Shown here: piece by piece, positions 61,714-64,000 of the stretch
Position numbering within the stretch: the stretch's first letter is position 1
How the letters are laid out: each line of letters begins with the position of its first letter
NCBI GenBank assembly: GCA_965199865.1
Contig: CBDATU010000017.1
Span: forward strand, 85,121-149,120
Reading direction: 5' to 3'
Source of the DNA: JAPOUP01 sp965199865
Lineage (GTDB): Bacteria > Pseudomonadota > Alphaproteobacteria > Rhodobacterales > Rhodobacteraceae
Length of the DNA: 64,000 nt
Position numbers and translations under genes: made by a program
Notes under the pieces: model-generated
What the model saw: the letters and a program-made list of their open reading frames with translations, nothing else
What the model was told of the DNA's origin: nothing
Databases searched by the model: none

Positions 61714-62616
61714 CTAAAGGAACAGGATCAGCACCAGAATGCCCGCCGTCAGCAATGCGATTCCTCCGTATTCGCGGCCGGATATCCGCTCTCGGAAGAA
61801 CAGCATCGAGGCTGCAATCGAAAAAATCAGCTCAATCTGGCCCAACGCATTGACATAGGCGGCATTCTGCAGCGTGAAAGCCGAAAACCAGCAGAAGCTG
61901 CCGATCATCGATGTGATCCCAACCATTCCCGCAACGCGCCAGCTGCGCAGGACAAGAAGGATCTGTCCCCGTTCACGCCACGCCAACCAGAGCGCAAGGG
62001 TTAGGGTCTGGCAGGCAGTCACCACGGCAAGCGTCGTTCCGGCACGAAGGGCGGTGTCGCCACTTCCAAGCGCGAGCGACGCGCCACGGTATCCCACTGC
62101 CGAGATCGCAAAGAAAATTCCTGAGGCCAGCCCCAGACCCGCGGCCCGGTTGAAAATGCGCGTAATGAACCTGCCCGAACCGGCTGGAGGATCCGAGAGC
62201 AGCAGCACGCCAGCGAGACCCAGCCCGATGGCCATTCCACCGACCATCCCCACGCCTTCGCCGAGCACCAGGAAACCAACAATCGCGGTCATCACCACTT
62301 CGGTCTTCTTGAAGGTAATGCCAACGGCGAAATTTCGATGCGAGAAGATTGCAACAACGCACATCGTGGCGAGGATCTGCGCCGCCCCTCCCGCGAGCGC
62401 GAATGCCCAGAATCGATTCGGCATCAACGGAAGGCCCTGGCCCGAGATTCCGGAATAGAAACAGACCAGAATCACCACCAGCGGCGCTGAATAGACGAAT
62501 CTGGCAAATGTTGCGCCGCCGGTTGAAAGCCCCGTCAGTTTCAGCTGCTTCTGCAGCATGAAGCGGAACGTCTGCGCCAGCGCCGCAACGACCGTGAATA
62601 GTGCCCACGCTTCCAT
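61714..62616 (-). CDS. DMT-superfamily transporter (EamA domains)
   Basis: The product is 300 residues with ten predicted TM helices in two EamA repeats. Examples are WALFTVVAALAQTFRFMLQK at the N-terminus, VVMTAIVGFLVLGEGVGMVG near residue 107, and the second repeat's LGQIELIFSIAASMLFFRER near 258. It resembles inner-membrane metabolite exporters of the drug/metabolite superfamily. The substrate is unknown. It lies 26 bases downstream of the desaturase gene on the same strand and may share its transcript. Confidence 0.88.
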   Translation of the reverse strand: MEAWALFTVVAALAQTFRFMLQKQLKLTGLSTGGATFARFVYSAPLVVILVCFYSGISGQGLPLMPNRFWAFALAGGAAQILATMCVVAIFSHRNFAVGITFKKTEVVMTAIVGFLVLGEGVGMVGGMAIGLGLAGVLLLSDPPAGSGRFITRIFNRAAGLGLASGIFFAISAVGYRGASLALGSGDTALRAGTTLAVVTACQTLTLALWLAWRERGQILLVLRSWRVAGMVGITSMIGSFCWFSAFTLQNAAYVNALGQIELIFSIAASMLFFRERISGREYGGIALLTAGILVLILFL

Positions 62617-62642
62617 AGGGGGTCTATTGCACGAGGTCTATG

Positions 62643-63572
62643 TCAGTTCCAGAAGGGATGAGGAACCGGATCCTTGGATCGAAGGAGGTGCTTACGGAAG
62701 ATCTGCGAATAGGACCGGTAAACATATCCTCCATTGCGGGCCACGAAACGGGCACGATTGTCTCTGTATAGTTTCGGCAATCGGTACCAGGGGATCTGTG
62801 GATGCGCATGATGAACAGCGTGCAGGTTGTTGTTCAGAAAGAGAAATGCTAACGGACCCCGATCCTCGATGATCACCGTACGCCCTGTGGCGCGTTCATG
62901 CGCCTGATGTTCCAGAAAGGTGCGGATCTTGATCAGCGACAGACCTGCATAGGCCGACAGCAGATAGGCCCAGGCCGTCATCTGACCCACGGCCACCAGC
63001 CATAGAAGAATGGGCAGAACCGCCGGCACATGCCACAGCCAGCCCCGGATCACCTTTCGGTCGCCTGCCATCGCGGCCCGAGCGTCACCGAGCATGAAGG
63101 CAAACTGAGACACCGCGGCTCCAATCAGAATCCGCCCGAGCAGTGTGTTGTTGAACAGGAGGACAGTCCGCACCGGGCCGGACAGTCTCATCCAGACGGC
63201 AGGGTCGAGATAGTTTGATTCCGGATCGTCATAAGGATCGGTCAGTTTCCCGTTCCGGTGATGGTCAAGATGCGTGTCGCGGAACCGATGATAGGGGATG
63301 AGGAGATTGTGCGACGGGAAAACAAGCGCTGCATTCAGCGTCGAGTTCCCAAACGGATGGCCATGGATCACTTCATGCTGCAGCGACGAGCCAAGCGCCA
63401 CCGCAACTGCGGTAACGACGATACCCAGAGGCAGCCACTGCGCCGCCACCCAGGTCGTGCCCAATGCCCAAACAGCATGGCACCCAAGGATCAGTGCCAG
63501 AGTTGGCCATTCGACGGATCGTTTCGAAGTCACGTCTGCATTCGCCCTAAGAAAATTCCAACCTGGATGCAT
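62643..63572 (-). CDS. Fatty acid desaturase family membrane protein
   Basis: The product is 309 residues. The three histidine clusters for the di-iron centre are HEVIHGHPF near residue 66, HLDHHRN near 101 and LHAVHHAHP near 250, separated by TM segments in the usual order. It should insert a double bond into an acyl chain, or hydroxylate a carotenoid-like substrate, in the inner membrane. The short FLNNNLHAVHHAHPQIPWY signature fits bacterial acyl-lipid desaturases. Product position is not predictable. It is followed closely by the DMT transporter gene. Confidence 0.9.
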   Translation of the reverse strand: MHPGWNFLRANADVTSKRSVEWPTLALILGCHAVWALGTTWVAAQWLPLGIVVTAVAVALGSSLQHEVIHGHPFGNSTLNAALVFPSHNLLIPYHRFRDTHLDHHRNGKLTDPYDDPESNYLDPAVWMRLSGPVRTVLLFNNTLLGRILIGAAVSQFAFMLGDARAAMAGDRKVIRGWLWHVPAVLPILLWLVAVGQMTAWAYLLSAYAGLSLIKIRTFLEHQAHERATGRTVIIEDRGPLAFLFLNNNLHAVHHAHPQIPWYRLPKLYRDNRARFVARNGGYVYRSYSQIFRKHLLRSKDPVPHPFWN

Positions 63573-64000
63573 TCGTGGATCGGTTGGGCCAGAAAATCAT
63601 GGCCACGAACACCGACTCCCGAACCCGCTATACACCCCCAACCGGATAAAATCCATACCGATGGCGAACATGATAGGGGTATCGCCTTTGAGATTTTACC
63701 CTTTCTTCTGCCAGCCTTATGGGAAATTCAGAGCGACACCGCAATTCAATGTGCCCGGATGCGGTCAAATCGATACATCCCTCGCCGCGTCGCATCCCCG
63801 TCAGAAGGCGGACTGTCGACGCTTCCGAAGGCATTCTCCCAGTCCGTCAACTTCCTGCCCTAACCTGCTGTTTCACTGAAGATTTTCCGGAAGATCTGAA
63901 TTGAGGGACAAAGCGTCCAAAGGCGATAGCCCCAATGAACGGGCACATTGGGTTGACACAGCCGGAGGCCACTGGCTGCACAGGATTTATCGGCCATGGT
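63573..64000. other. Right-edge decayed stretch
   Basis: No intact gene. The stretch includes GGGGTATCGC near 63674, as at the ends of the ISAs1 relic, followed by repeat copy B. It may continue into an IS relic beyond the window. Confidence 0.45.
63722..63825. repeat. Decayed dispersed repeat, copy B
   Basis: This is the partner of the segment at 3008-3110, same orientation, near-equal length (104 versus 103 bases) and about 60-65 percent identity by eye. On the minus strand the two read RRGEGCIDL here and RKGEGYIDI there, hinting that the parent sequence was protein coding on that strand. Confidence 0.5.

Noticed and set aside
1..64000. CRISPR arrays, rRNA genes or prophage modules
   Set aside because: I saw no regularly spaced direct repeats, no rRNA-like sequence and no phage structural or integrase genes.

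Overview
The window looks like a chromosome segment of an alphaproteobacterium, most plausibly Rhodobacterales-like. I infer this from gene content: carB with an N-terminal insertion, tadA divergent from a short rluB, the DUF983/NUDIX pair, a BhcC-type hydroxyaspartate aldolase, and many ATGA-overlapped operons in GC-rich DNA. Coding density is unusually low. Long stretches carry only decayed sequence, at least seven insertion-sequence families are represented by intact or broken copies, and several host genes are pseudogenes. This suggests IS expansion and ongoing decay, as in host-associated or recently bottlenecked lineages (inference).

Layout. 1-4.2 kb: an unrecognised protein gene, a small RiPP-type NHLP leader-peptide gene with a 7-residue core, and decayed DNA. 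4.2-9.0 kb: ppx, an intact IS1380-family element with perfect terminal repeats, and an MNT-HEPN protein that appears frameshifted at its N-terminus. 9.4-17.6 kb: housekeeping genes (carB, a UPF0173 hydrolase, tadA, rluB, a nitroreductase, a fructokinase and dtd). 17.7-22.7 kb: a complete oligopeptide-type ABC importer on the minus strand. 22.7-26.3 kb: IS1595- and ISAs1-type relics, a two-TM membrane protein and an ArgE/DapE-type deacylase. 26.4-33.9 kb: a sugar ABC importer with a GH63-type hydrolase. Its divergent promoter region has an 18-bp LacI-type operator lying exactly between a -35 and a -10 box, but the lacI-type regulator gene carries two single-base frameshifts. 34.2-37.1 kb: an orphan BhcC-like aldolase, decayed DNA and a DUF1801 protein.

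37.3-45.2 kb: a tightly overlapped aerobic 2-aminobenzoate (anthranilate) CoA-pathway operon. It encodes 2-aminobenzoyl-CoA monooxygenase/reductase, an SDR, a MarR regulator, an enoyl-CoA hydratase, an acyl-CoA dehydrogenase and a CoA ligase, followed by a RidA deaminase. A palindrome in the promoter spacer is a plausible MarR site. 45.6-47.2 kb: an enolase pseudogene and an IS630 fragment.

47.2-56.1 kb: a mobile mosaic. It holds a DUF3800 gene and a mobilisation-protein fragment fused to an IS5 relic. A copper-type operon follows (multicopper oxidase, DedA/LssY membrane protein, small TM protein), then a truncated methyltransferase-HNH gene. A second IS5 copy is split by a complete IS4-family element whose transposase has a DruA/DUF4338 N-terminus. 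56.4-64 kb: galE, an ECF-sigma/EF-hand/heavy-metal-sensor operon, DUF983-NUDIX, a DMT transporter and a fatty-acid desaturase, ending in decayed DNA that repeats a segment seen near 3.0 kb.

The most unusual items are the cysteine/serine/threonine-free RiPP-like precursor, the MalF-type permease with a DUF11-like periplasmic insert, the intact regulated promoter paired with a broken regulator, and the nested IS5/IS4 mosaic carrying the copper operon. I did not find a clear multi-gene system that I would call wholly new.
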